Below are positions 1 through 8,377 of a DNA stretch of 64,000 nt, one piece after another; positions within the stretch are counted from its first letter, which is position 1, and every line of letters begins with the position of its first letter. The notes under the pieces are model-generated. The model was not told the origin of the DNA. It saw only the letters and a program-made list of their open reading frames with translations, and did no database searches. The position numbers and the translations under genes were made by a program. The stretch is from Winogradskyella flava (GTDB lineage: Bacteria; Bacteroidota; Bacteroidia; Flavobacteriales; Flavobacteriaceae): contig NZ_JACLCP010000003.1 of NCBI RefSeq assembly GCF_014243395.1, forward strand, positions 401,546-465,545. Direction: 5' to 3'.

Positions 1-1241
1 TCAACTCTACTGATGAGATTACCTTTACCTTCGACCAACTTATTCATAGCTGCAGAATAATCATTTTTGGCGGCATCTATCTTTTTTCCAACACCTGTTA
101 AATCAGAGACTAAGCCTTCAAATTTGTCATAAAGTGCACCAGCTTGTCTGGCAATCTCAATGGCGTTTTGTTGCTGTTTTTCGTTATTCCACATACTATC
201 AATAGTCCGAAGCGTAGCCAAAAGGGTAGAAGGTGTCACGATCACAATATTTTGCTCAAACGCTTTATTGTATAGCGTATTATCTTCGTTTATGGCAACT
301 GCAAAGGCAGGTTCTATAGGAATAAACATTAATACAAAATCAGGAGATTCGATATCATATAAATCTTGATAGTTTTTTGCTGAAAGCTGATCGACATGTT
401 TTTTGATAGAGTTAACATGAGCTTTTAAATGAATAATGCGTTCTTCTTCATCTGCATTGACCAAACGTTCGTAATCGGTTAACGAAACTTTGGAATCAAT
501 AATCATTTTCTTTGAATCTGGAAGGTGAAGAACTACATCTGGCATAACGCGAGAGCCATCTTCTAACTGAAAACTTTGCTGAACAAAATATTCCCTATCT
601 TTCTCTAGGCCTGATTTTTCTAAAACACGCTCTAAAACCAATTCGCCCCAATTCCCTTGGGTTTTACTATCGCCTTTAAGAGCTTTGGTTAGGTTGGTAG
701 CTTCCTTGGCCATTTGTTGATTAAGATCTTTAAGCCCAAGTAATTGCTCTTTTAATGCAGAATGCATGCTAATGCTTTCTTTCTGAGTATCCTCAACTTT
801 CTTTTCGAAAGTTTTTATCTTTTCTTCAAGTGGGTTCAGAATGCTTTTGATGTTCTCTTTATTCTGAAGTGTGAATTTTTCTGACTTCTCATCCAAGATT
901 TTTGAAGCCATCAACTCAAAATCTTTTCTAAGTTGTTCCTGTTGTTTGGCTAGTTCCTCATCTCTTTTTAAGTTCTGTTCCTGTAGATTTTCATACTCCG
1001 TATTTTTTCTAGATAATTCAGAATTTAAAAACTCTTTTTCCCGACGAATCTCTTCACGCTCTGATTCAATTTTGGAAATATTTTGTTTTAAGTCATCTAT
1101 GGTTAAGCCCAATTGGTTTTGACGTTCTTCCAAAGTACTTTGTTCACTTTTACTTTTCAACTTTGTAAAAAGCATACCTAGATAGGCACCAATAACAGCA
1201 GAAACAACAATAGCAATTAACAGAATAAGAGTTTCGTTCAT
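1..1241 (-). CDS. rmuC: RmuC family DNA recombination protein (partial, 3' end cut by window)
   Basis: The reading frame is open from an ATG at 1241 to the window edge, about 413 residues. It begins MNETLILLIAIVVSAVIGAY, a single N-terminal membrane anchor, followed by a long Lys/Glu-rich coiled coil (roughly residues 30-150) and then the RmuC domain. The last visible residues (KLVEGKGNLISRV) match the conserved end of the RmuC core, so only a short tail is missing. RmuC proteins are thought to restrain recombination at inverted repeats and have a nuclease-like fold; the exact reaction is not settled. A promoter element TATCTTTG lies at 1262-1269 on the same strand, 21 bp before the ATG. Family assignment is firm. 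Confidence 0.9.
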   Translation of the reverse strand, partial: MNETLILLIAIVVSAVIGAYLGMLFTKLKSKSEQSTLEERQNQLGLTIDDLKQNISKIESEREEIRREKEFLNSELSRKNTEYENLQEQNLKRDEELAKQQEQLRKDFELMASKILDEKSEKFTLQNKENIKSILNPLEEKIKTFEKKVEDTQKESISMHSALKEQLLGLKDLNQQMAKEATNLTKALKGDSKTQGNWGELVLERVLEKSGLEKDREYFVQQSFQLEDGSRVMPDVVLHLPDSKKMIIDSKVSLTDYERLVNADEEERIIHLKAHVNSIKKHVDQLSAKNYQDLYDIESPDFVLMFIPIEPAFAVAINEDNTLYNKAFEQNIVIVTPSTLLATLRTIDSMWNNEKQQQNAIEIARQAGALYDKFEGLVSDLTGVGKKIDAAKNDYSAAMNKLVEGKGNLISRV

Positions 1242-1261
1242 AAATCAAAAGAGAAATTTAC

Positions 1262-1269
1262 CAAAGATA
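1262..1269 (-). promoter_or_regulatory. Probable promoter -7 element of rmuC
   Basis: TATCTTTG on the minus strand matches the Bacteroidota -7 consensus TAnnTTTG and stands 21 bp before the rmuC ATG. No clear TTG is seen at the -33 position. Confidence 0.5.
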
Positions 1270-1276
1270 ATTGATT

Positions 1277-1303
1277 TGTCATTCAGAGCGAAGCGAAGAA
1301 TCT
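1277..1303. repeat. Remnant of a flavobacterial interspersed repeat
   Basis: The segment TGTCATTCAGAGCGAAGCG followed by AAGAATCT resembles a short sequence family (gtcattc-gagcgaagcgaggaatct type) that I recall as scattered between genes in many Bacteroidota genomes. Only one copy is obvious here. It lies in the 120-bp gap between rmuC and the ABC transporter genes. Confidence 0.4.
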
Positions 1304-1363
1304 ATATTTATTAAGAGAAGCTACGGTCATTAGAATTTTTCTAAATTTCAACTAATTAGTGCT

Positions 1364-2158
1364 TTATTTCGTCACTCTAAAACTTCCAGAATTATTATCG
1401 AACGAAATCAAATCTTTTGGAAATAGCGACTCAAAAATACCTTTTGAAATTAAATGGCGAGGTTGGTCGCAAACTACGTCATTGTTCTGCATTACAATCA
1501 TGGTATCGCATAACTGAATTGCCAAATCAATTTCGTGAGAAGAAAACAAAATAGTTTTACCGGTATCTTTGGTTAACTTTTGCAATAATTTTAAGATATA
1601 GGCTTTATGATACATGTCAAGATGTGTTGTAGGCTCATCCAACACAATAATATCGGTATCTTGAGCTAAGGCTCGAGCAATCATTACCTTTTGAAGTTGC
1701 CCGTCACTCAATTCAAAACACTTTTTATCTTTTAAACCTATAATATTGACGAGCTCCAGAGCATTGTTAATTATGGACACATCGTTTTCTGTAAGATTTC
1801 CTATCCAATTGGTGTAAGGATGTCTGCCCAAAGCAACAAGTTCATAAACCGACAGATTTTTTGAGGAGAGAGGTTCTGTTAAAACAATACTCAATTGTTT
1901 TGCTAGATCTAGAGTTCCTGTTGACTTTAAATCGTTACCATTTAAGGTGATTGCGCCTGATAATGCTGGTTGCACTTTTATCAGTGTTCTTAAAAGCGTG
2001 GATTTTCCAATACCATTGGCACCAACCAAACCAATTAGTTGCCCTTTGTGTAGTTCAAAATTAATATTTGATGCAATAATGGATTCAACCTTTTTGGTCT
2101 TATAACCGATGGAAAGTTGATTGGCTTTTAGAATGATATTTGTGGTTTGTTCTCCCAT
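1364..2158 (-). CDS. ABC transporter ATP-binding protein, BtuD/FecE-like
   Basis: This is the ATPase of a cobalamin/iron-siderophore type importer, expected on the inner face of the inner membrane. From the chosen start it has 264 residues: Walker A GANGIGKST at about 46-54, signature LSDGQLQKV (the usual LSGGQ with Asp in place of the first Gly), and Walker B IIVLDEPTTHLD followed by the H-loop FSSHE. The start at 2158 is preferred over an ATG at 2194, because its ATG overlaps the stop of the permease gene as TAATG, a translational coupling arrangement. It is the last gene of a btuF-btuC-btuD-like operon. Substrate is inferred as cobalamin from the neighbouring riboswitch and BtuB-like receptor; an iron siderophore or haem is possible. 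Confidence 0.9.
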   Translation of the reverse strand: MGEQTTNIILKANQLSIGYKTKKVESIIASNINFELHKGQLIGLVGANGIGKSTLLRTLIKVQPALSGAITLNGNDLKSTGTLDLAKQLSIVLTEPLSSKNLSVYELVALGRHPYTNWIGNLTENDVSIINNALELVNIIGLKDKKCFELSDGQLQKVMIARALAQDTDIIVLDEPTTHLDMYHKAYILKLLQKLTKDTGKTILFSSHEIDLAIQLCDTMIVMQNNDVVCDQPRHLISKGIFESLFPKDLISFDNNSGSFRVTK

Positions 2159-3186
2159 TAGAACATCATTTGTCTTTGCCTTACCAATAACCAAATCACA
2201 ACTGGTGCTCCTACTAAGGCTGTAATTGCATTAATGGGTAATGTGTAATCACTTCCTGGAATTTGAGCAATACTATCACATATAAGCATCACAATGGCAC
2301 CAAATAAAAAGACCGCTGGCATTAATATTTTATGGTTTGAGGTCTTGAAAATTTGTCGTGTTAAATGTGGGATGGCCAGTCCTATAAAAGCAATTGGACC
2401 AGCAAACGCAGTAATTGTTCCTGCGATTAAACTTGTTGCCAAGATTATGATCAATCGGCTTTGTTTTAAATTAAGGCCTAAGCTTTTGGCATAATTATCA
2501 CCAAGTAAAAGACTGTTTAAACCTTTTATAGACGCTATGCTTAGCACTATTCCCACTAAGTAGATACCAAAGAAAATTAATAATTCGTCCCATGATAAAT
2601 TACCTAAACTCCCAAATCCCCAAAAAATATACTGCTGTAGCTGTTCGGCAGAACTGAAGTAGGAGAGTACACTGACCACAGCTGCTGTGATGCTGCCAAA
2701 CATTAAACCAATAATAAGAATGGCCATGGTGTCTCTTACTTTATTAGAAACTGCTAAAACAGCTAATAACACTAAAAAACTACCAAGACTCGCAGCAATA
2801 ATTATGCTCCATTTTGACACGAGTGCCGTAGCAAAGAAACCACCAAATAATCCCGAACCTAAAATAACTATAGCAACACCCAAACTAGCGCCAGAACTAA
2901 TACCCAAAACGAAAGGACCTGCCAGCGGATTTCTAAAAAGTGTTTGCATTAATAATCCTGAAATCCCCAAACCAGAGCCTACTAAAATTGCCGTTAGTGC
3001 TTTTGGTAATCGCACTCGATTAATAATGACTTCCCAGGTCGAATTTTCGATAGCTCCAAATAAGCTTTCGAAAACACTTTTAATAGGAATATTTACTGAA
3101 CCTAAACTGATGTTTACAAAAAAGCATATTATTACTACTGCTATGAGTAGTAAAAACTGAGGTCTATATGTTTTTTGCTTATTCAA
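2158..3186 (-). CDS. FecCD/BtuC family ABC transporter permease
   Basis: This 342-residue protein is a polytopic inner-membrane permease of the FecCD family, with about ten hydrophobic segments starting at residue 12. Family motifs are clear: LPKALTAILVGSGLGISGLLMQTLFRNPLAGP in the N-terminal third (family signature around residues 60-92), then GLAIPHLTR and the closing pair of helices. It would carry the substrate handed over by the lipoprotein encoded just upstream. The ATG follows the stop of the binding-protein gene directly, and its own stop overlaps the ATPase start. The length is normal for the family. Specificity cannot be read from the sequence. Confidence 0.92.
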   Translation of the reverse strand: MNKQKTYRPQFLLLIAVVIICFFVNISLGSVNIPIKSVFESLFGAIENSTWEVIINRVRLPKALTAILVGSGLGISGLLMQTLFRNPLAGPFVLGISSGASLGVAIVILGSGLFGGFFATALVSKWSIIIAASLGSFLVLLAVLAVSNKVRDTMAILIIGLMFGSITAAVVSVLSYFSSAEQLQQYIFWGFGSLGNLSWDELLIFFGIYLVGIVLSIASIKGLNSLLLGDNYAKSLGLNLKQSRLIIILATSLIAGTITAFAGPIAFIGLAIPHLTRQIFKTSNHKILMPAVFLFGAIVMLICDSIAQIPGSDYTLPINAITALVGAPVVIWLLVRQRQMMF

Positions 3187-4329
3187 TTAATTGAGTCTTT
3201 TAAAGAAATATGGCGTGTAGTCCAGTAACAACTGAGGGTGACAAATCTTGATGATGTCTTTTAAAACTAAATCTGGTCTCGCAGTGCCAAGTTCATAATA
3301 TAGCACACCTCCAGTTTCGCCTGTAGTATCTGAAAATGTATAAATTGCTTGATTCTTAAACGCCTTGAAGTTAGTATAAAGCTCACTGGCTTCTTCCAAT
3401 TGTTTAAAACTGGTATAGTATGAAGGGTTTAACCATAAATCTGCATTCTTGCCCTTATCAAAAACGGTTTCAAAACTTAAAGCTAGACTGCCATTTCCAG
3501 TGGTGTCGCTCCATAAGTAGTTCACATTGGCATCTTTTAGAAATTGTGCTTCGGGACTAGAACCATTTGGTAAGTACCATACATCTTTGTGCATGGCACC
3601 ACTTAGAATCGTAGGTTGAGATTTCGCCTGCTTTGCAATCGCTTTAGCGGCAAGATAATCTACTTCAATTTGGTTAAAAATGGAGTCAGCTTCTTTTTCC
3701 TTATTGAACAACACTCCAAAAAACTTGATCCATTCGGCTTTTGCTAGTGCGGAAGATTCCACCCAATCGCCATTATAGATAACAGGAATTCCAGCGTTTT
3801 TTAAAGTTTCAAAAGTCTTATTAACGCCATCTACACCAAAACCAATCAATACATCTGGATTGAGCTCTAATAATACTTCTGTGTTAATACCTTCATTTTT
3901 GCCTAACTCCCTAACTTCACCGTCAGTAATGCGCTTTCTAGTTTTCTTTGAAGAAATATAATCTGTACCAGGAAAACCAACTAAGCTTTGTTCGACACCT
4001 AGGAGTTCTAGTCCAGGAATATGTGTTGTGGAAGTAACAACTATTTTGCGTATATCATTGGTTATGATGCCATCATAGTAGTCTTTTGGAAAAGTCATTT
4101 TAGATAATACCTCGCTAGAAGCTATTAGATATTTATAGCTTTTACTCGCTTTTGGCCAAGGTTTTAAAATACTAAGCACTTTGAAATTACCATTGTCATC
4201 TACTGAAAAACCTTCGGCATATTTTAATGCTAGTGTAATATTTTTAGTTTGAAAAGGAATTTCCTCTTTTGGCTCATTTTTACAGGAAACAAACGCAACT
4301 AAAAACAAAAATAAAAATGATAATTTCAT
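3187..4329 (-). CDS. Substrate-binding lipoprotein of ABC importer, BtuF-like
   Basis: A 380-residue periplasmic binding protein of the helical-backbone (BtuF/FhuD) class, with a lipoprotein signal (MKLSFLFLFLVAFVSC; Cys16). The core contains typical segments such as LLELNPDVLIGFG (first lobe) and AGIPVIYNGDWVESSALAKAEWIKFFGVLF (linker helix). It would capture substrate brought across the outer membrane by the TonB receptor encoded divergently at 4657. It heads the operon, with a TACTTTTG promoter element at 4352-4359. No riboswitch is visible on this strand, so the importer may be constitutive or controlled differently from the receptor. Cobalamin is the best guess for substrate. Confidence 0.87.
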   Translation of the reverse strand: MKLSFLFLFLVAFVSCKNEPKEEIPFQTKNITLALKYAEGFSVDDNGNFKVLSILKPWPKASKSYKYLIASSEVLSKMTFPKDYYDGIITNDIRKIVVTSTTHIPGLELLGVEQSLVGFPGTDYISSKKTRKRITDGEVRELGKNEGINTEVLLELNPDVLIGFGVDGVNKTFETLKNAGIPVIYNGDWVESSALAKAEWIKFFGVLFNKEKEADSIFNQIEVDYLAAKAIAKQAKSQPTILSGAMHKDVWYLPNGSSPEAQFLKDANVNYLWSDTTGNGSLALSFETVFDKGKNADLWLNPSYYTSFKQLEEASELYTNFKAFKNQAIYTFSDTTGETGGVLYYELGTARPDLVLKDIIKICHPQLLLDYTPYFFKRLN

Positions 4330-4351
4330 TGTGAAAAGTAGATATTAAATT

Positions 4352-4359
4352 CAAAAGTA
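4352..4359 (-). promoter_or_regulatory. Probable promoter -7 element of the ABC importer operon
   Basis: TACTTTTG on the minus strand fits TAnnTTTG, 22 bp before the lipoprotein ATG at 4329. No TTG at the ideal -33 distance. Confidence 0.45.
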
Positions 4360-4400
4360 AGATTATTTGAAGTTTTAAGTAAACACTTAAACAAAATGTT

Positions 4401-4408
4401 TAATTTCG
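4401..4408 (+). promoter_or_regulatory. Possible promoter -7 element of the riboswitch transcript
   Basis: TAATTTCG differs from TAnnTTTG by one base. It would start transcription near 4412, exactly at the outer stem of the riboswitch, which is why I favour it. Confidence 0.35.
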
Positions 4409-4412
4409 CATC

Positions 4413-4581
4413 GAAATTAGGTTCTAATCGTTAACCGATTGGATTAAAAGGGAATCTGGTGAGAAACCAGAACTGTTCCCGCAACTGTAAGCTATAAAGC
4501 TTGTTATAAACTTCAATGTCACTGGAATTATTTTCTGGGAAGACTAATAACAAGACGCAAGTCAGGAGACCTGCCAATTTC
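4413..4581 (+). ncRNA. Cobalamin (B12) riboswitch
   Basis: The conserved core is plain: AAAGGGAA at 4447-4454, GGTG...ACC stem, CTGTTCCCGCAACTGTAA at about 4473-4490, TGTCACTGG at 4518-4526, TGGGAAGAC at 4536-4544, and the B12 box AAGTCAGGAGACCTGCC at 4559-4575. An outer P1 stem can be drawn between GAAATT-A-GG (4413-4421) and CC-AATTTC (4574-4581). Such elements repress downstream genes when adenosylcobalamin is bound. It lies 75 bp before the BtuB-like receptor ATG. A weak hairpin (AAACTTT 4594-4600 with AAAGTTT 4608-4614) follows and may belong to the expression platform. Confidence 0.95.
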
Positions 4582-4656
4582 AACATAGAAGTCAAACTTT
4601 CGGGATAAAAGTTTACGTATAGTTCGCTGTATGTTCTCGAGCAATTAAATTTTAAA

Positions 4657-6588
4657 ATGAACAAGACAAAACTGTTTTGTAACATACTTGGTATGGGTAT
4701 GTTATCTATTGGATTCGCACAAACAAAGCAAGATTCAGTAAAAGTTGAAAAATTGGATGAAGTCGTTATTACGGATTCTAGATTTAACCTTAAACGTGAA
4801 AATTCTGGTAAAGTAATTACTAAAATCACGGCTCAAGACCTAGAAAAGCTACAAGGTCAATCTGTCGCAGAAATTATTGGAAGAACTGCTGGAGTGGAAG
4901 TAAATGGTGTGCGCAGTAATGCTGGCCAGAACCTAAGTTATTTTGTCCGTGGAGGACGAAACCGACAAGTATTAATTATGATTGATGGTGTTCAGGTTAC
5001 CGATCCTTCGCAAATAGCCAATGACTACGATTTGCGTTTACTAAATGCAGATCAAGTTGAATCCATTGAAATTCTTAAGGGAGCGTCGAGTACACTATAT
5101 GGTACAGGAGCGGCAACGGCTGTGATTAACATTAAACTAAAAGATGCCTCTAAAAAGGCATTTAATTTAAATTTACGAAGTACACTTGGTACTAACCAAT
5201 CTTCAGATGATAATAATTATGCTATTGAGGATTTTAGAAATAGTGTTTCTGTAAACGGAACAGTTGGTAAATTTAATTACTTGGCGAGTTTTGGTCAGCA
5301 ATTTACAGATGGATTATCAGCTATAGAGAGCGGTATAGAATCAGATGCCTTTAGTAGCAACAATGGAAATTTAAAATTAGGTTATAGGTTTAGTAATAAT
5401 TTTAAGCTTAATGCCTATGGGAGTTTTGATAACTATAATGCTGATTTTGATGATAGTTTTGGAATGGTGGATTCTGATAATGAATCAATTTCTAGGCAAT
5501 ATAGAATTGGATTGTCTCCAGAATTTAAATATAATAATGGAAGCATTATTTTAAATGCCGCTTATAATGATGTTGAACGCGAAATCGAATCTAGTTTCCC
5601 ATCAATGTTTAATGCTCAAAGCATCATTGTAGACGCTTTTAATCGTTATAACTTTAGTGATAAGTTTTATACCGTTTTGGGCATTAATTATCAAGATAAC
5701 CAAATGGAAAGTTTCTCAATTCCTTTTGGTGAAACCGATTTTAGTCAAGCTATTGATCCAGAAACTGCGCAATTTACTATCACTGATCCATATGCTAATG
5801 TGGTATATGTTTCTGATTTTGGTTTAAATGTAAATGCGGGTATGCGTCTTAATAACCATAGTGAATATGGAAGTCATTTGGTATATAGCTTAAATCCATC
5901 TTATAAAGTAGATTTAGATTTTGGATATGTAAAAGGTTTAGCGAGTTATAGTACAGCTTTTATAACACCTTCTTTGTTTCAATTATTTGAACCAAGTTTT
6001 GGGAATGCAGATTTAGAACCTGAAGAAAACCAAACTATTGAAGTTGGAACAGAAGTTTCAATAAAAGATAAGGCAACTTTTAGCTTGGTGTATTTTAATA
6101 GAAATGAAGATAACTTTATTGATTTTATTGACACAGGAAATTTTGTATTTCAATATCAAAATATTTCTGAATCTTTTACCGCGAGTGGTTTAGAGTTTGT
6201 TGCTCAAGCTAATTTGACTAAAGATTTAGATGTTAATTTAAATGCAACGTATACATCTTTAGATGAAGATTTAAGTTTAAGAATTCCTGAGATTAAAATT
6301 AATACGCGATTAGACTATTCATTATCTGAAGCAACACAATTGAGCTTATCTTATCAATATAATGATGATAGAGAAGACGTAGTATTTAATAACATGACGT
6401 TTGAAAATGATTCAGTAACTCTCGATTCTTATGGTCTGTTAGATTTTTACATCAGTCATAAAATTATAAATAGTAAGATGACCGTTTTCGCTAACTTCAC
6501 TAACATCTTTAATGAGGATTATCAAGAGTTATTTGGTTTCACAACAAGGGGGCGAGGATTTAATTTAGGATTTAATTTAAATTTATAA
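4657..6588 (+). CDS. btuB: TonB-dependent outer-membrane receptor, BtuB-like (cobalamin)
   Basis: A 643-residue outer-membrane transporter: signal peptide 1-21 (cut after FAQ), TonB-box-like DEVVITDS near residue 35, plug domain to about residue 150 (GQSVAEIIGRTAGVEV, VLIMIDGVQVTDPSQ, VESIEILKGASSTLYGTGAATAVINI), then a 22-strand-type barrel with many alternating aromatic/polar segments and a C-terminal strand GFNLGFNLNL. It imports vitamin B12 using TonB energy. The length is close to E. coli BtuB, short for a siderophore receptor. The cobalamin riboswitch directly upstream is the main evidence for substrate. A strong bidirectional terminator follows the stop codon. Confidence 0.92.
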   Translation: MNKTKLFCNILGMGMLSIGFAQTKQDSVKVEKLDEVVITDSRFNLKRENSGKVITKITAQDLEKLQGQSVAEIIGRTAGVEVNGVRSNAGQNLSYFVRGGRNRQVLIMIDGVQVTDPSQIANDYDLRLLNADQVESIEILKGASSTLYGTGAATAVINIKLKDASKKAFNLNLRSTLGTNQSSDDNNYAIEDFRNSVSVNGTVGKFNYLASFGQQFTDGLSAIESGIESDAFSSNNGNLKLGYRFSNNFKLNAYGSFDNYNADFDDSFGMVDSDNESISRQYRIGLSPEFKYNNGSIILNAAYNDVEREIESSFPSMFNAQSIIVDAFNRYNFSDKFYTVLGINYQDNQMESFSIPFGETDFSQAIDPETAQFTITDPYANVVYVSDFGLNVNAGMRLNNHSEYGSHLVYSLNPSYKVDLDFGYVKGLASYSTAFITPSLFQLFEPSFGNADLEPEENQTIEVGTEVSIKDKATFSLVYFNRNEDNFIDFIDTGNFVFQYQNISESFTASGLEFVAQANLTKDLDVNLNATYTSLDEDLSLRIPEIKINTRLDYSLSEATQLSLSYQYNDDREDVVFNNMTFENDSVTLDSYGLLDFYISHKIINSKMTVFANFTNIFNEDYQELFGFTTRGRGFNLGFNLNL

Positions 6589-6591
6589 GAT

Positions 6592-6620
6592 AAAAAAAGC
6601 CGCTTTAAGCGGCTTTTTTT
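6592..6620. terminator. Bidirectional intrinsic terminator
   Basis: AAAAAAAGCCGCTT-TAAGCGGCTTTTTTT: a GC-rich inverted repeat with A and T runs on both sides. It ends btuB on the plus strand and the S41 peptidase on the minus strand, whose stop codon sits at its edge. Confidence 0.93.
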
Positions 6621-8052
6621 ATCTAAGTTCTATATACATGTCTTGTTCTAAAGGGTGAATTAGTCCATCTCGTTTTATTAATTGAAAGTCCATAAAGCGA
6701 TCTTGAATATCCGAAGATCTTCCAGAACCTAGTATGTCAGTAATTGCTTCTGCTAGTAGTGGTTCTTCAGGATTACCAAGTGTTCCTAAGGCGTATCTTA
6801 CTTCGATAAGTGGAATGTCTGGAGTTATTCCGTTCGCTGGAACAAGTTCGTCATTAACATTAGTTGAGTTGGCCACTAAAGGTTGCATCGCATAGTTATG
6901 GTTAGGGTTAACGTCTTCAAATGCTAAATTTGCAGAGTCATAAATGGTTATTGAAGCTTGTGTTTTACCTACTGTATTTTCACCAATAACGACAACATCT
7001 ATGTAGGCGTCTAAACTATTAATTACAAGTTCACTTGCAGAGGCTGTTCTACGGTTAGTGGTAAGCACGTAGACTTTATTGAGATTAAGACTGTTAATAG
7101 CACCACTTCCTTCAATAGTATTAGTAAACAAGAAATCTCGGTTATTATCTTGTAAATTTTCGTTATAAAAAAGCTTAGAATATACTTGACTAGTAAACTG
7201 ACCAGTTATCATGCTACCTAAATAAGCAGCCGTTTGTACTGATCCTCCACCATTATATCTTAGATCTAAGACTAATTCTGTTACACCATCTGCTTGAAAA
7301 CCGGCAAAAGCAGTATTAAGCTCATTCTCAAAGTTATTATTAAACCCATTATACATTAAATAACCAACTTTGGTATTATCACTCAGGGTTAGAGTTTGGG
7401 CTATATGAACAGGGTTTTCCGTGTATTGTACCTTAGTAAGAGTTTCACTATTACCATTTAGGGTTATGATATCATCATTTATATCAGAAGTGCCATTATC
7501 ATCGTAATCTGCAAAATTTAAAGTATAGGAATCTTGTGAAAGAAGACTTACAAAGTTTGTCTCTGTAAGATTAACATCGTCTACTGCTTTAAAAATCATA
7601 CCACGTTGTAGACCTAAATTATCGGCAACACTATTATTTAAAACCAATGTAATCGCACCAAAAACTTCACTACTGCCCTCAGTGACTCTGTATAAATTAA
7701 ACTCCAGTCCGTTGCTTAGACTAACACCTTGTTGCTGGTTTTGAAGATCGAAATAATTATCGGTAATTCTGCTAAATCTATCCACTGTATCTGGCAGATA
7801 CTTTAAGGATTCAAAGAGTATTTCGGGCGAATCAAAACCCGCAAGATAGCTCGCATAGTCCTCATTGGTTGAAAATCGGTCATTAGCTAAATCTGGAATT
7901 TCAGATTTATACAAATAAACAGCATTCATACCTTTCCAAACAAAGTCTTTGATATCGGAAACGGCAATAGCATTATCGTCATTGTCTTCAAAACAGCCTG
8001 AAAGCATAAAGGAGATGGCGCAGAGTGCTACCAATAGTTTGCAATTTTTCAT
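6619..8052 (-). CDS. S41 family C-terminal processing peptidase-like lipoprotein
   Basis: A 477-residue lipoprotein (MKNCKLLVALCAISFMLSGC, Cys20) with a helical N-terminal region, a PDZ-like segment (NLGLQRGMIFKAVDDVNL) and an S41 protease core. In the core are DLRYNGGGSVQTAAYLGSMI, the Ser in TNRRTASASELV (nucleophile) and the Lys in GENTVGKTQAS (general base), so the Ser/Lys dyad is intact. Proteins of this type cleave C-terminal tails of unknown substrates in the periplasm or at the outer membrane. It is a single gene, convergent with btuB. Family assignment is firm; substrate is unknown. Confidence 0.87.
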   Translation of the reverse strand: MKNCKLLVALCAISFMLSGCFEDNDDNAIAVSDIKDFVWKGMNAVYLYKSEIPDLANDRFSTNEDYASYLAGFDSPEILFESLKYLPDTVDRFSRITDNYFDLQNQQQGVSLSNGLEFNLYRVTEGSSEVFGAITLVLNNSVADNLGLQRGMIFKAVDDVNLTETNFVSLLSQDSYTLNFADYDDNGTSDINDDIITLNGNSETLTKVQYTENPVHIAQTLTLSDNTKVGYLMYNGFNNNFENELNTAFAGFQADGVTELVLDLRYNGGGSVQTAAYLGSMITGQFTSQVYSKLFYNENLQDNNRDFLFTNTIEGSGAINSLNLNKVYVLTTNRRTASASELVINSLDAYIDVVVIGENTVGKTQASITIYDSANLAFEDVNPNHNYAMQPLVANSTNVNDELVPANGITPDIPLIEVRYALGTLGNPEEPLLAEAITDILGSGRSSDIQDRFMDFQLIKRDGLIHPLEQDMYIELR

Positions 8053-8377
8053 AATTTCTTTTTTCTCGTAAATAACAATCTTCTACATATGTCTGTAAAA
8101 CTCTAAAATTACTTACATTATTATAAAAAAAAAAACTGAAGTAATTTATTCTTATTGTTTGTGAGCGAGAATGATGGCTTTTGTGACCTAATGAAGTTAA
8201 TTTTAGGTTGCATAGCCTTGTTACGGAACGATAAAATTGACAAGATTAGGCTGTGAAATGCGTATTTGTAGATAAAAGAATAAGATTAATTTACTTCTTC
8301 GTGTAACAAATTGTAATGTGTATCGTCGTAATATTGAAAGCGAATAAAAAGCGCTTTTACCACCAATCAAATTAGTA
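8053..8377. other. 325-bp intergenic region with divergent promoters
   Basis: No credible gene. It holds the S41 gene promoter region (not resolved), an imperfect inverted repeat at 8210-8261 (GCATAGCC with GGCTGTGAAATGC, inner TTGT/ACAA pairing), the ECF-type promoter at 8302-8330 and a 12-bp palindrome AAAAGCGCTTTT at 8347-8358 between that promoter and the sigma factor ATG. Confidence 0.55.
8302..8330 (+). promoter_or_regulatory. Predicted ECF sigma-dependent promoter of the sigma operon
   Basis: TGTAACA (8302-8308), 15 bp, CGTCGTA (8324-8330). AAC in the -35 box and CGTC in the -10 box are hallmarks of ECF promoters, which often drive their own sigma gene. The ATG is at 8378, giving a leader of about 40 nt. 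Confidence 0.5.

Noticed and set aside
2687..3160. 157-codon plus-strand frame opposite the permease gene
   Set aside because: It is the antisense of a firm FecCD permease; low-complexity composition from the complementary strand.
4330..4412. Second riboswitch for the ABC importer operon
   Set aside because: The minus strand of this region has no B12 box or GGTG/CCCGCAAC core.
4431..4829. 132-codon minus-strand frame over the riboswitch and btuB start
   Set aside because: It overlaps the cobalamin riboswitch and the btuB signal peptide and shows no protein family.
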